Of a stretch of 64,000 bases of DNA, positions 9,201 to 18,849 are shown in pieces. Origin of the DNA: Dipylidium caninum. Its lineage: Eukaryota > Platyhelminthes > Cestoda > Cyclophyllidea > Dipylidiidae. Both the position numbers and the translations under genes were made by a program. The stretch's first letter is position 1. Every line of letters starts with the position of its first letter. The stretch lies in the NCBI GenBank assembly GCA_017562135.1, contig QEYB01001237.1:1-64000 (forward strand). Reading direction: 5' to 3'. Below the pieces are notes generated by a model. The model was not told where the DNA came from and did no database searches. It worked only from the letters and a program-made list of their open reading frames with translations.

Positions 9201-12072
9201 TTGACCTGCTGCTGCTTGTGCTCTTTAGCTTAGCACTTCTCAGAGGTCACGTCTATTCTTATCAACCACAGCCTTTAGCATTCGGACTAAATACAATATA
9301 CCCTTTCGTCCCCACAGAGTCTAACAGCTTCATGTTAATTTTACTACAAACACCCAATGGTGTGGTATGACCCCAAGGCCTATCCCAATTGGTTTTAAAA
9401 GCTAAAATGTTTTCTTATTTTATCTGTCGTCTGCCTAAAGATGGAAAATTGCTTATCAAAAAACTTCCTTTATCCTCTGATTAATTGCTCTGCACTGCTA
9501 CGCGCTTTCCGATTCATTACAAGGGTAATGAGTACCTTTGTACTCCTACGACTCATAAAACCCAAAATTTCAACATTTTAATTTATCTAGTCATCTCCTT
9601 TCATTCCCTCTCATGTCCTGGGTGGACACTTACACGCAATGGAGCAAATATCCCTCCTGCTGCGGTATCAGTGGCACCGAAAGCAACTTCACATTCTGCC
9701 AGTCGACACGGAAGAAGAAATGTGACAGGTGTCCTCAGGTTGACAAGCGCCTTTCGGGCGATTCCTTCAACCAACTTCTACCCTTCTTCCTTAACCGTGT
9801 GCCCGATGCCGAGTGCCCCTATGGGTAAGTGGGAGTGGGAGGAGAAAGGCATCACCACCACCTTGATCCTTCCGCTTGACACGAATAAACTGAATTCGTC
9901 GCTTTGTTGAGTTAGCCATTTGGTTAAGTGCATGTACTTTCCTTTATACTGTTTGGACACTAAGTGGAATGGGGAAATTCACCCTACCTTTCCACTTTTT
10001 ATCTGGTCTTTTTCGTCACCTTTTTGCCACGTACATTCCCTGAGTGCATTTATTTAACGTTGAGTCGTAAGCCTGTCAGCCACGCGTAGACTTGTGGCTC
10101 ACTTGCGACATTGGGAGATGTTGGCCAGATGAGACAACGTGTCCACGACGGAATTACTGGGCCTCTCGGCTGGCCTCTCCGTGGGTGTTACGGGCATTGC
10201 CCCTGAGGCGGACACTTTTTTGCCGTAAATGGCTCACCGACCTTTGTCGCTCCCTTTCGCAACCTCCTCCAGCGGCAGAGCGCAATACGGCTCTGCAGTG
10301 TATCTCGCCTCTCCGTCATGGCACGGCAACGCTAGTCGAGGCGAGCAGCACCCACGCGTGGTCACATCGTATTTTTCCGCGCACCACACTGTTCTTCGCA
10401 CCACCGAGGACTTCATTGAGGCCATTAAAAAGGCCCGAGAAATCTCCGACATCTTCGGACCACGTTGGGCCAATACGCCGGTGGAGGGGGGGACGAAGAC
10501 TGTGCAAAGTGCGCAAAAAGCCATTTCTAGGTCCGGTGGCCCGCAACCCAACTCAGTTTTCGCCTACAGGTGAGGACTTTGGACTTTGAAGGTTATAGTA
10601 GAGAATTTGAGTGAGAAAGCAATCACAGGGTTGTTTGCTGATCTTCAGCATATTCTACGTTTTCTACGAGCAATACCTGAACATCGTTCGCGAGACTATA
10701 GTCCAGGTGTCTATGGGTCTGGCCGCCGTCTCGCTCATCACGTGGGTGATGCTGGGTCTTGATGTCGTCGCCACGCTGAATGTCGTGGTGGGCGTGGCCT
10801 CGATTACGCTTTCTGTGGCGGCCACCATGGTACTGTGGAACATCTCCCTGAATGCCATTTCACTGGTTAACCTCGTGGTGGTAAGTTGGCTAACACCCGA
10901 CCCCTTTCCATCGTTCCTTCCCCCTCCCTCCTCTCCACCTCTGTGCGGACACTTCGGTCACTCTTAGTTGTTGCGTTCCCACGACCGACCGAATGTCCTC
11001 TTGATCCACCTCCTGGTAGCGCATTTGGGCATTGTACGGAGGGAGGGTAGCAGTGCTGAATCGAAGGAGGGTTTGCCAAGTGCACCGAGTAGACAGCGTA
11101 TAGGCTGGAATGAGGAAGTAAAAGCCGCATGTCTTCTTGCCTCTAGTGCATCGGGATCTCAGTGGAGTTCTGCGCACACATTGTCCGTTCCTTCACCATC
11201 AGCACGAAGGCGACGCGTGTTGAACGAGCATTGGACGCGCTCTCGGAGATGGGCAGTTCGGTAGGTTTTCCACTTCCCTTTCTGCATGTCCTACTGCTGA
11301 AAGCGGAGGGACCACTCCGCCAGCTGTCCATTTATTGTTGCTTTCTCTGCCGGACTGCAGTCAGGTGGGATTGGGCGAAGACGTGTGTGTTGGCCGCCTT
11401 GTTCCATTCTTTTGGCTTCTGCACGTACGCTGCAACCAGGTCTACTCCACTTTTGCCTAGGTCCTTCGGGGCATTACGCTGACCAAGTTCGGCGGCATCG
11501 TGGTGTTGGGATTCGCCAAGTCGCGTCTTTTCCAGGTCTTCTACTTCCGCATGTACCTCTCAATGGTCCTCTTTGGTGCTGCAGTTGGCATCATATTCCT
11601 GCCCGTTCAACTCAGCTTCTTCGGTGAGTAGTCGACTATTCGGTGAATACGAGCCACGTGAGTGGGCGTAAGCCAAATCGAGTGGCTTTGTGAAGTTAAG
11701 GAGGACCAGGAAAGTCGTCATCAGCGTTAGGCGAGGGGGACAACGCGGCGAGGATTTTGAGGTTGTAGGTGTGCTTGGGAGAGGAGTGACTTGCAGGCGA
11801 GAATGGGACTAAGAAGGCGCACTATAAGGAGGGGAGGTTTTTTCACGACTTGAGTGGACTGGACGGGAGAGGAGATAGAAGGGGTGACGTCTCTGTATTG
11901 TCCTCAGCCCACAGCGATGCCGTGTCGAGGGGATGGGAGACGGTAGCAGAGGTTTATGTATTGTTTTATTGCTCTAGGTCCGCAGTTAAATCGCGCGCTG
12001 TTATACAAACAGAATCGGCCTTCGGGATGCTGCATTCGAGGAGATTCGCGCAGTGGCCAACGCGACGCCTAA
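189..12072 (+). CDS. NPC1: NPC1 intracellular cholesterol transporter, 3' two thirds of gene (13 exons)
   Basis: NPC1 is a polytopic membrane protein of late endosomes and lysosomes that takes cholesterol from NPC2 and exports it from the lumen. Thirteen exon segments in order match the human protein from the luminal region before the sterol-sensing domain to the C-terminus: 189-284, 1542-1685, 2342-2568, 2755-2838, 5434-5561, 6529-6646, 7480-7846, 9591-9824, 10273-10569, 10649-10880, 11147-11260, 11461-11623, 11978-12072. Splice phases agree at all junctions from 2755 onward. Recognisable signatures are the sterol-sensing domain, IGLDQKLSM, the Cys-rich luminal loop, [19 protein letters not shown] and [12 protein letters not shown]. 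The N-terminal NPC2-like cholesterol-binding domain lies upstream of the window. Frames are broken in exons 2 and 3, so the gene is either mis-sequenced or damaged there. The predicted tail lacks the LLNF ending of the human protein. Confidence 0.95.
1542..1685 (+). CDS. NPC1: NPC1 exon, first sterol-sensing-domain helix (frame broken)
   Basis: The acceptor TTTTCAG ends at 1541 and a GTGGCA donor follows 1685. The 3' half reads [12 protein letters not shown] and CRFL, matching human ISYAIMFLYISL and CRRLL. The 5' half matches (acidic [15 protein letters not shown], like human IEDELNRESDSD) only in the +1-shifted frame. A straight reading meets TAG at 1548-1550, and the frame is restored near 1594-1601, so two compensating single-base indels separate this exon from an intact one. 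Confidence 0.72.
2342..2568 (+). CDS. NPC1: NPC1 exon, sterol-sensing domain (frame broken at 2491-2493)
   Basis: Acceptor TCCTTCAG ends at 2341. The exon reads [12 protein letters not shown] and [16 protein letters not shown], typical sterol-sensing-domain helices. The family motif VGVDNIF follows only if one G of the GGG at 2491-2493 is removed; as written the next codon after GTG GGA is TAA. The right edge at 2568 (GTGGTT donor, phase 1) is my choice because it joins the next exon in frame; another donor lies near 2600. Confidence 0.82.
2755..2838 (+). CDS. NPC1: NPC1 exon, sterol-sensing-domain loop and helix
   Basis: Reads [20 protein letters not shown], aligning with human GEVAPSMFLSSFSETVAFF. 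Acceptor GTAG ends at 2754; donor GTACGT starts at 2839 in phase 1. A 2.6-kb intron follows that contains a duplicated segment. Confidence 0.88.
3127..3495 (+). repeat. Intronic duplication, copy A
   Basis: About 370 bp in the NPC1 intron 2839-5433 that recurs as copy B at about 4683-5051. Long identical runs include CATTGCCAACGTGACCTTGA and CACCGCGTGTTTGGCA. Scattered substitutions and small indels separate the copies, so the duplication is not recent or the element is a dispersed repeat. Confidence 0.85.
4683..5051 (+). repeat. Intronic duplication, copy B
   Basis: Second copy of the segment at 3127-3495, same orientation, about 1.56 kb downstream and inside the same NPC1 intron. Similarity runs from GGCGACTTTCCTCATTGCC through the TTTGGAAATATGGTT and GATAAGCCATTGACATGA parts. 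Confidence 0.85.
5434..5561 (+). CDS. NPC1: NPC1 exon, sterol-sensing-domain helices
   Basis: Reads [19 protein letters not shown] then LDAKRSE, matching human MPAVHTFSLFAG to LDIKRQE. Acceptor TTCAG ends at 5433 and donor GTAAGT starts at 5562. Phase 1 in, phase 0 out. Confidence 0.93.
6529..6646 (+). CDS. NPC1: NPC1 exon, cytoplasmic loop after the sterol-sensing domain
   Basis: Begins [12 protein letters not shown], matching human NRLDIFCCVRG, then an acidic and a basic stretch ending KRRKKK. Acceptor CATTGCAG ends at 6528. The GTTGGT donor at 6647 gives phase 1, which the next exon needs. Confidence 0.9.
7480..7846 (+). CDS. NPC1: NPC1 exon, TM helix and start of third luminal domain
   Basis: Holds a hydrophobic helix ([18 protein letters not shown]), then [19 protein letters not shown] and [13 protein letters not shown], which match human DIGLDQSLSMPDDSYMVDY and GPPVYFVLEEGHD. 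Acceptor CAACAG ends at 7479; donor GTGAGT starts at 7847, phase 2. Confidence 0.95.
7999..8160 (+). repeat. Pentamer-like CCTAG/CAGCC tract followed by GA-rich tract
   Basis: In the NPC1 intron after 7846. About 8014-8066 is built of CCTAG and CAGCC/CAGCT units; 8098-8160 moves through GTAGA units into GAGGA/GAGA. Simple sequence with no coding signal. Confidence 0.85.
9591..9824 (+). CDS. NPC1: NPC1 exon, Cys-rich luminal domain
   Basis: Reads [17 protein letters not shown] with paired cysteines later (KKKCDRCPQ) and [17 protein letters not shown], matching human SSWIDDYFDWVKPQSSCC and MFLSDNPNPKCGKGG. The acceptor ATCTAG ends at 9590 and the donor GTAAGT starts at 9825. Both phases fit the neighbours. 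Confidence 0.92.
10273..10569 (+). CDS. NPC1: NPC1 exon, luminal domain end
   Basis: Starts [10 protein letters not shown], like human GGHAAYSSAV, and contains [20 protein letters not shown], matching YFMTYHTVLQTSADFIDAL. Acceptor CCTCCAG ends at 10272 and donor GTGAGG starts at 10570 (phase 2). Confidence 0.93.
10649..10880 (+). CDS. NPC1: NPC1 exon, C-terminal transmembrane cluster
   Basis: Reads [17 protein letters not shown], then three hydrophobic helices ending [10 protein letters not shown]. Human NPC1 has [17 protein letters not shown] and NAVSLVNLVM here. Acceptor CTTCAG ends at 10648 and donor GTAAGT starts at 10881. Confidence 0.95.
11147..11260 (+). CDS. NPC1: NPC1 exon, GISVEF motif
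   Basis: Reads [20 protein letters not shown] and [13 protein letters not shown], matching human CGISVEFCSHITRAFTVSM and ERAEEALAHMGSS. Acceptor CTCTAG ends at 11146; donor GTAGGT starts at 11261. 38 codons, phase 0 on both sides. Confidence 0.95.
11461..11623 (+). CDS. NPC1: NPC1 exon, last two transmembrane helices
   Basis: Reads [18 protein letters not shown] and [13 protein letters not shown], nearly identical to human NPC1, ending in LPVQLSFF. Acceptor GCCTAG ends at 11460 and donor GTGAGT starts at 11624. Without splicing the frame would stop at 11629. Confidence 0.95.
11978..12072 (+). CDS. NPC1: NPC1 terminal exon, cytoplasmic tail
   Basis: Acceptor GCTCTAG ends at 11977. The exon completes a Gly codon and reads [11 protein letters not shown], aligned with human GPSVNKAKSC, then runs to a TAA at 12070-12072. 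The human C-terminal LLNF sorting motif is not present at the end. Confidence 0.8.
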
Positions 12073-13267
12073 TTTCTGCTGTCGCCACCGCTGTTGAATA
12101 AGCCACCGTCTTCCAACCAGCTACCTGAACTTCTCACACTCATTAATTTTTTCTCATCTTGTCTTCTCGGTTTCTTCCCTACCTTGTAGCATCTCCGTCA
12201 ACCCTCTGTGACTCAATGTTGTCAGCACTTGTCAGTTTTAATGCTGGTGATGATGACTGTGACAGTGAAGAGACTGTCTTCCTAACCCTTATGTCAAAAG
12301 ACCCCAATGCAATGCACACATGGTCTACTCACTACACCGTTCAGTAGCATGTGCACACTATACGCCCGTACGCCCATGTACCCACGAGCACACAAAGTTG
12401 CAGTAACCGACACATAATGGGTCTGTGCGTGCATGTTAGTCCTGTTAAAAGATCTATGTGATAGCGCCCTCCCGCAGCCCGTCTGCTGTGGTGTTGTGTG
12501 TTCACTCGCTGGATGGGGAGCCGTTGTTGGGTCATTTCTGATGTTTGGTCAGATTTCCCTGTGGTGCCAGAGAGTAGAAAGGAATGAAGGGGCCTTGGCA
12601 CCTTTCCCACTGGCGTAACTCTGTTTCCGAAGCCCCACTCTCGACTCGAGGGCCGCAAAAGGCAGCCTTCGTCATGGAGCAAGTCAGCCCGTGCACAGGG
12701 AATGAGGGGAGGTCCGCAATTTCATGCCCACGACAATGGCGTGTAAGTGGATTCTTATAGCGCGACTAAAGCACGCAGTGTGTGTGTTGCGCTTCACGAG
12801 TGGATGAGTTTTCGTCGTGCCGGACAATGAGTACGAAAAACCAGCTCGAGTTTTAAGATAGCCATGTTGTCTTAATCCTATATGCATGACCTCACAAGGA
12901 TGGCTTTACTTGCTAGGTGGACCACATTGTTTTTCGGAGGAGTCCGCTTCTATAGTCTGCTTCGCGCAATAAAGACGGTTTGTCATCGAAAGCTCTTCTC
13001 CCGGACGGAGAAACGTAACTAAAAAAATCTAGTGAGTTTCTTGTGATCTCGTCGAAAAATTGCTGCGTTGTGAAAGTCTCAGAGAACGGAGAATCATTTG
13101 TGAACGATTGCAGCATGTCGTGTTGGATTCTTCCAAATTAAATGAATTTCGAACATCGAGCTTAAACAAGTAAATCAACTTGTACAAAATATTGTCTGTA
13201 AGAGGACTCAGCGCCGTGAAATAAATGTACTAACGGGGTTACAAACGCTTTCGTCTCCTTTTCCACG
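12073..13267 (+). other. NPC1 3' flank
   Basis: No exon recognised. AATAAA hexamers on the plus strand at 12968-12973 and 13220-13225 are possible polyadenylation signals for NPC1, but they are about 0.9 and 1.15 kb past the stop and are common by chance. Confidence 0.4.
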
Positions 13268-14902
13268 TCACATTAAAGCCCTTGTCCGGTACCGCCTGTG
13301 GGTTAAAACGGCCGGATGGAGTCTCCGTTCTAAGTCGCTCACGCCCAGGGCTGTGATCGGTTGGCAACGTTCGAGGTCATTATCGTCAACGCCTTCGTCT
13401 TTATCCTCACTCTTGGCAATCGGATGGGCTGTTGATTGTTTGGTGGCGAGCCTTCTTGAAGAAGAGACGATTCTAGCACATTCATTAATTGCCGATTTTT
13501 TGCGTCTCCAACTGGTTGAACTATTATTGCCGGCTTGTGGTGGTGCCCGAGGTACCTCAACGGTGACATTAACTTTTCCTCGCCTCCCAAATGATGCGCG
13601 TCCACCGTGCGTCCGCGCGTCCGCCTTTGCAGTGATGGTCACACGGAGAGCTTCCACGAAGGCCAGATGCATTTGGTCCGTGTGTTCCAAGGCTTCCCAC
13701 GGCACCACTATATCTTGCTCGTTGGAATGGCTGGCTACATTCGTTGCTGAGGTCGATGAATGCTTCTCCACTGGTCGACAACTCGCCGTGGCGACGGAAG
13801 AAGAGAGTTTTGATCTCCTGTCATATGCAGAAGACCTTCCTCGACTGGACCCCATGGAGACAATTTCCGACAAAAAAGTCGAAATTTTAGGAGAAGCAGT
13901 TTGGGACTCCGAGGAGCGCACTTCTTGAGGTGATGGGGCTATTTTCTGTAGCAAGAAAGAAGTTTCCACGACACGTTGTTCAGATGGAGTAAGATCCATT
14001 GACGTACAAACTTTGATCGGTTGATTTTGCGAGAGACGCCCTCTGGTTGACACGTCCTCCACGAGGCAAGAGGTTTTCAATTTCCTCCCCCAATCAGAAT
14101 CATCGCTTGCCATGCACTCATCATCGCAGTCACAAAAGCAGTTCAGCTCATCTGCAAACCGAAGACTCGTATCACGGGACTTTCCCCTACCGCCCTTCCC
14201 TATTTCAGCGAGGCTGTAAGCACCGCTACTCTGATATTCGTCCCCTGGTAAGTCCAGATTAATTGTGCGTCGCGTAGACCCTTTCCTGCCCTTCAGATCT
14301 AATGTAACCGCGACATACTTCGAGCCACGAGGATTGCTGGACACTTCTCCAGCAGCATTTACTGACGCGCTCACGCTCAATCGGCACTGAGTTCCCGGTA
14401 GCTCTAACTTCACCTTGGCGTCTTCTCGCAGTGCTTCGGTTTCGCCCTCCTCCGTTGCACTGGGGGTGAAGAGAACCACCGGTTGTGTCTTGTCCCACTC
14501 GCCCAGATCGTCATTATCCGCCCCGAAATCCATTCCTTGTCTGAAATTTGGATACATGTTCTTCCCTCTCACTCCATGAACCGCCTTACCGGCTTTATCG
14601 CTTCTTCCCAGAGGCGGTGTAATATTCTCTCCAGGCAAATTAACTTTCTCATGTGGGAAGGCCTTGTGTTTGGTTGAATGACCTTTGGCTCTTTTCGAAG
14701 TCCCGGAAGCGTATTGCTTAAACAGATGTGCATTGACGTGTCTAGACGGGGAAGTTCCTCCACGAGGACGCTTGGGATTGGACTTGTGAGGTGAATTTCT
14801 CCTACTGCCATGGAGGAGAGCCGATTTTGACGCAGACGCAACCTTCGACTTGGTTCGGGTTAACGCGATGGGCACTGGTTGCTTATTTGCCTGATCCTGA
14901 GA
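13268..14902 (-). CDS. DUF4537-like gene, long final exon (Ser/Arg-rich, disordered)
   Basis: The longest open frame in the window. Acceptor AATCTTTCAG precedes 14902 and the frame (SQDQANKQPVPIAL onward) joins the previous exon in phase 0. An ATG at 14920 in the same frame would be an alternative start. Composition is rich in Ser, Arg, Lys and Thr with an acidic/Cys patch NCFCDCDDECMASD and a later WEALEHTDQMHLAFVEAL helix. It ends at a stop at 13268. No domain recognised. Confidence 0.75.
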   Translation of the reverse strand, partial: SQDQANKQPVPIALTRTKSKVASASKSALLHGSRRNSPHKSNPKRPRGGTSPSRHVNAHLFKQYASGTSKRAKGHSTKHKAFPHEKVNLPGENITPPLGRSDKAGKAVHGVRGKNMYPNFRQGMDFGADNDDLGEWDKTQPVVLFTPSATEEGETEALREDAKVKLELPGTQCRLSVSASVNAAGEVSSNPRGSKYVAVTLDLKGRKGSTRRTINLDLPGDEYQSSGAYSLAEIGKGGRGKSRDTSLRFADELNCFCDCDDECMASDDSDWGRKLKTSCLVEDVSTRGRLSQNQPIKVCTSMDLTPSEQRVVETSFLLQKIAPSPQEVRSSESQTASPKISTFLSEIVSMGSSRGRSSAYDRRSKLSSSVATASCRPVEKHSSTSATNVASHSNEQDIVVPWEALEHTDQMHLAFVEALRVTITAKADARTHGGRASFGRRGKVNVTVEVPRAPPQAGNNSSTSWRRKKSAINECARIVSSSRRLATKQSTAHPIAKSEDKDEGVDDNDLERCQPITALGVSDLERRLHPAVLTHRRYRTRALM

Positions 14903-17900
14903 CTGAAAGATTACTCGCATAACTGGAGATCATGGTTAAAGCTTTTAAATGCAATCCGCATTAACAAAAGCTCCCGAAATACTGTGATAAGAGCAATGGT
15001 TAGCGGAGATTTTTCCTTTTGACAGATATCTATACTGTCCTTATTCCAAACTTTTAGTGCCTTCGGTAAATAGTGCTAGTGATGCGGTGATAAACAATTT
15101 TGCATGAATATCCTCCTCCTTCGTGGGCCCTCTTGCAGCAAACAATAAATTCATGAACCTCCTATCGAATTGGGTTCCTAAAGAAGGAGTCCTCAGCGGT
15201 CTCCGCCACCGAGAAATGGAAACAACGCAAGCGACAAACTATTAAGCCTAATTTTGCCCGTTTTACACACACAGACGCCAAGTCTTCCAAGTCTCCCTCT
15301 TCATTTTGGCCAATTATATGGCCATTTGGGCCCTTTCCTCCATTTCTATGGCACAACTCCCTAATCTTTGGCGAGTTGAAACAAATCAGACAAGTTTGTT
15401 AAAATAAAGGCGAAACTACTACAATGCAACAGAAACTAGTTGTACTTAGAAATGCCCTATGAGATTTAGGACGTTTTGCGCTTAGTAAATGGGATGAGGT
15501 TATAGGACTTACCACTGGGGGTTTAGCCGCCACCTTTCGCCGTCTAGGCATAGGCAGCTCCAGTGGCTTGGGTTTTGGATAGACTACCTCCTTCGGGCTA
15601 CCGTCTTCATCGCTGGGGTGAAAGCACGGTGCAAATACGACAAAGAGGACACGGGGGTGATAAAATGGCGCCTTGAGACCGCAAACTTACACATGCGCGT
15701 TAAATATGCGTCTGGTAAGTTCATCGTGAAGTTGAGACGAAATTTTGAGAATGTCGCGACGCCTGAAGAGCTTCTGCAAGGCAGTAGAGAGGAGGGGGAA
15801 GCCTGTCAGAATGTCACGACTGAAAGTGATTAAGCAGTGGAGCGGGCACAAACCACTGAGTGCGAATAGAACGATTTGCAATTTTTCTACGGCACACGGA
15901 GGAGTAGAATCGCCTACAACACGGGCGTATCATATGTTGGCGTAAGACGACTCAGATAGGTCTAGTGGAGACGGACACGAAACACATGAAGTGACGAAGA
16001 AGACTTATACAACATGCATTTGGGCAGCGTCTCTGGTCCGACTTACACTACTGCACTATCCCCGTGGGACTGCGCCTTTGTCTTAACAATAAACGAAGTA
16101 GCAAAGGAACATTAACCTTGAACCATGGCTCTGTCACGTCCCAATGGAAAGTGCTACAGTAATGGCACATGATGTGAACATTTCTTCGGTTTTCTGCCAG
16201 GAAGGCCTCCATTAACCTCCCCTCAAACCATGAACATATGTTCAAAGAGAGCGCACTTTGGGGATTGGGAGTGAAATCATTTAGTGGCAAGGGGATGGCG
16301 ACTTCTCCGGTGGACCCAAGGCGACGTCCTCATGAAGACACCTCAAATGACTACTGGAGATGGGTCGCCTTACACGTCCCATTTAAGGCGAGTGATCTGT
16401 GAATGAACTGTCTGTTGTGGCGTCATACTTCGGCTCTGTGACAATTCCGATAAAGGTGATGCCTTTGGGGGGCGAATCACACATAAACGCTCAGCTCAGG
16501 ACACGAAAATGCCTCAGAAGCACAGGGAAGAGTTCGTAGTGGCAGACGTATGTGAAACTGGAGGCCATCTTTCGTCTACAAGCATTTTTGTTGCATTCCT
16601 CAGCGCGACGTCGGACAAGCGTGAAACTCGCCGAGTAAGAAAAAAGGTTAGAATTAGAGGATCTCACACGAGTTCCAGAAAATAATTGAATGGGGTAATT
16701 TTGGCTCAAGGGGTGGCAACAGTCCGAGGGTGGACGAGGCTTGCCGGCCACGTGGGCTGGGACCCAGCACTGTTGGTCCGTGTCCGTATTCTTTACTCGT
16801 ACCAGGACCGAATCACCTAACTGGAAAGAAGAAAGAACTTGCAGAGCATTGTTATTTAGACACATTTGCTCCCTCATATCTCACGTATTCCATAGTGACG
16901 CAGTTTGATTGGTTTGGTCGTTGACTAGAGGTGCGAGACTGACTGTCTCCTCTACCGCATCTAGGTAGGGGAAATTTTATTATCGCTTGGGGGGATGGCT
17001 ACCAAGACCTGGAGTCTAACAAAAACTATGAGGTGATGGTACACCGACTGGAGCGTCTAAAGTGTTCTGTTGTCATTTGTTCAAAGAACCGCTTCCCCCT
17101 TATGCTGGGACGTTTAAGCGCATGATGGAACAATTGCCTGGTCCCACCACAACCACCGCGTCATTCCTATACAATTCTACTGCAGGAATTTTGTGCGCGA
17201 TTTAGTGATACGATTTGGTTTTCCTTTCGCTGGCTCATCATCGCACTTTTATCCGATTGTTCGGTTATCCCATTCACTTTAATGTCACAAATCAAGGAGA
17301 GCTCGATTTCCTCCACGCCTTCCCGCCACTTGAATGTCTTACTTGACACTAGTGAGCAGGGAGGAGGCAACGCGGCCATTGGACTATCCCTAAATGGCAA
17401 AAATGGTCGTAATAGCGAACTACAGTGGTTCCGACGGCATCAGCGAGGGTACCTGGAGAGGTGATTCTCCTCAAGGCAGATCCACCGGAAAGACTTGTCT
17501 ACTCAGTGTGGTTGGCTACAGAGAAAATGGCACAAGAGCCTGTTGAGAAGACCAATTTTTTGCCCAATCTATGTGTCAAGGAATTATTTCCTGCCTAAAT
17601 AAAGAGCTGTCTTGATATCACCAAGAGCCGAAAATTGAAGCAAAGGCTCGAAACTGCCAAATGTCCTAACGTTATTTAAAAAGTAGCGCAGACATGATTT
17701 TCAACGCCCGCGAATCATTACTGAAGGCGACGCAATTTCAACGAGAGACCGAAGCCGTGATGAAGAGCACTCGCATTCAGCGAGATGGCATGGTCTCTTT
17801 CGTAGATTTATATGTCAAACGTCGCTAAGGCGACGTTAAGGTGGGACGAGGTAAGTGAAGTTGCACTGTAACCTCTCCAATGTGCAAAATTCAAAATAAT

Positions 17901-18849
17901 TCGAGGTTCCCCACTCCAACACAACTACTCAGGGGAAGGTGAGAGGAAAGAGAACATCGAAGGGGCTGGCCCACATATTTTGTCCATTAAGCTGTGATAA
18001 TGTCTTCTACCATAAAGATGGGCTCTAATCGCGGTGACCGGTGGCTGCCATAGAACGATAATTTCTGACAATTTAGCGAGTCAATTGTCCAAGTAACGGC
18101 ACGTTTGGCAAACATTTAATAAAGCAGTTTATGAAGTAGGACATCAATTAGCCTATTGTGAGAAGTCCAGGTCTTTCTACAGATTCTTAGAATTAAATTT
18201 ACTATTTGAGTGGATATTTATGGCCAAAGCCAGATCTTACAAGATCAGTCGAAAAGGAGAGAAGGAGTGTGAAAAAAGGAAAAGAGCTGGGAGAGGATGT
18301 GAACAGCGATGTGAAAAAGTTTTCTAGTGTGCTTGTAGTGAGAGCAAATGGAGTTAAGCGCAATTAAGGGTTTTTAAATAGACCTACTAATAGTTAAACG
18401 ATAGCCAGAATTCATGAAATATGTCAGTGAGTAAATTAATAAACTCAAATAAGACTGAATTAGGTGCGTTCCTGGCTGATGATACTGACCGATAAGTAGA
18501 ATGAATCACTCACCTCGAGGGGGTAGTTAAATACCGAACCCTTGAAAGGCAAACATAAATTATTTGGGATTTCGTGGGTTTCTAGGGAATATCGAAATCT
18601 GACAAGGGCATTTTTCTCATCTACCAATTCCGTTACCCTTCCTACAAAAGAAAACGATTCGAATGGAAATCGCCTAAGGTGAGGACTTTGCGGCCATCTA
18701 CGAGCCTCTCTCACCCATATACATGCATCCATCGCTATAATTTAATGCCAGAACTTCTGAATTTGGAGAAAACATTGGCCTGGTTGCCCTGAATGAGGGT
18801 CGCGCATTGCCTCGAGGAGGTGGTGCCGAAATTCAATTTCGCGCGGCAA
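13268..18849 (-). CDS. DUF4537 / C11orf16-like protein with long Ser/Arg-rich tail
   Basis: Minus-strand gene read as exons 18849-18774, 18734-18514, 16820-16668, about 16305-16180, 15819-15691, 15612-15513 and 14902-13268. The first four, joined, follow the order of human C11orf16: a WV-x-ARR-like strand (CIWVREARRW), RVTELVDEKNALVRF, a second LGDSVLVRV module with a Trp-Val-Pro-Ala core, then an Ile/Pro strand and a helix (ICSWFEGRLMEAFLAENR). This is remembered family similarity, not a search result. DUF4537 has no established biochemical role. Downstream comes a helical exon, a Pro/Lys/Arg-rich exon, and a final exon of over 500 codons, mostly disordered, with a Cys/Asp cluster (NCFCDCDDECMASD). 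Most phases agree; the junctions around the fourth exon do not. The gene is divergent from the AP180 gene. Confidence 0.55.
15513..15612 (-). CDS. DUF4537-like gene, Pro/Lys/Arg-rich exon
   Basis: Acceptor TTTCACCCCAG precedes 15612 and GTAAGT follows 15513. Reads DEDGSPKEVVYPKPKPLEL then MPRRRKVAAKPPV. Phase 2 in, 0 out. Confidence 0.72.
15691..15819 (-). CDS. DUF4537-like gene, helical exon
   Basis: Acceptor ATCACTTTCAG precedes 15819. Reads RDILTGFPLLSTALQKLF, RRRDILKISSQLHDEL, and meets GTAAGT after 15691. Phase 2 in and 2 out; the latter is exactly what the following exon requires. Confidence 0.68.
16180..16305 (-). CDS. DUF4537-like gene, candidate exon with uncertain edges
   Basis: Reads EVAIPLPLNDF and ICSWFEGRLMEAFLAENR, similar to the C11orf16 stretch KVPLGG to IWKKAVERLHKSF. 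Neither edge could be fixed: candidate acceptors lack a good pyrimidine tract and the phase of the possible donors does not match the next exon. Confidence 0.4.
16668..16820 (-). CDS. DUF4537-like gene, second module
   Basis: A long pyrimidine tract ending TTTCCAG precedes 16820. Reads LGDSVLVRVKNTDTDQQCWV then PIQLFSGTR, and meets GTGAGA after 16668. 51 codons, phase 0 on both sides. Matches C11orf16 RPGDKVLAL and ITVHFWNGK in order. Confidence 0.72.
16821..18513 (-). other. Intron of the DUF4537-like gene
   Basis: The flanking exons join in phase 0. A minus-strand open stretch at 17400-17167 (KTFKWREGVEEIELSLI) lies here but is not needed for the frame and lacks clear splice sites. Confidence 0.5.
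18514..18734 (-). CDS. DUF4537-like gene, first tudor-like module
   Basis: Reads CIWVREARRW, then FVGRVTELVDEKNALVRFRY and ends NYPLE. Flanked by ATTATAG acceptor and GTGAGT donor on the minus strand, phase 1 in and 0 out. Resembles the first module of C11orf16 (WVLARREADG and GVLLVEF). Confidence 0.65.
18774..18849 (-). CDS. DUF4537-like gene, candidate upstream exon
   Basis: Reads LPREIEFRHHLLEAMRD. Minus-strand acceptor CACGTGCAG precedes 18849. The only usable donor is a weak GTTTTC after 18774. That gives phase 1, as the next exon needs, and leaves a 39-bp intron. Confidence 0.42.

Noticed and set aside
13353..13928. 191-codon open frame on the plus strand
   Set aside because: Shadow of the long minus-strand exon, whose frame is far longer and continues from a good upstream exon.
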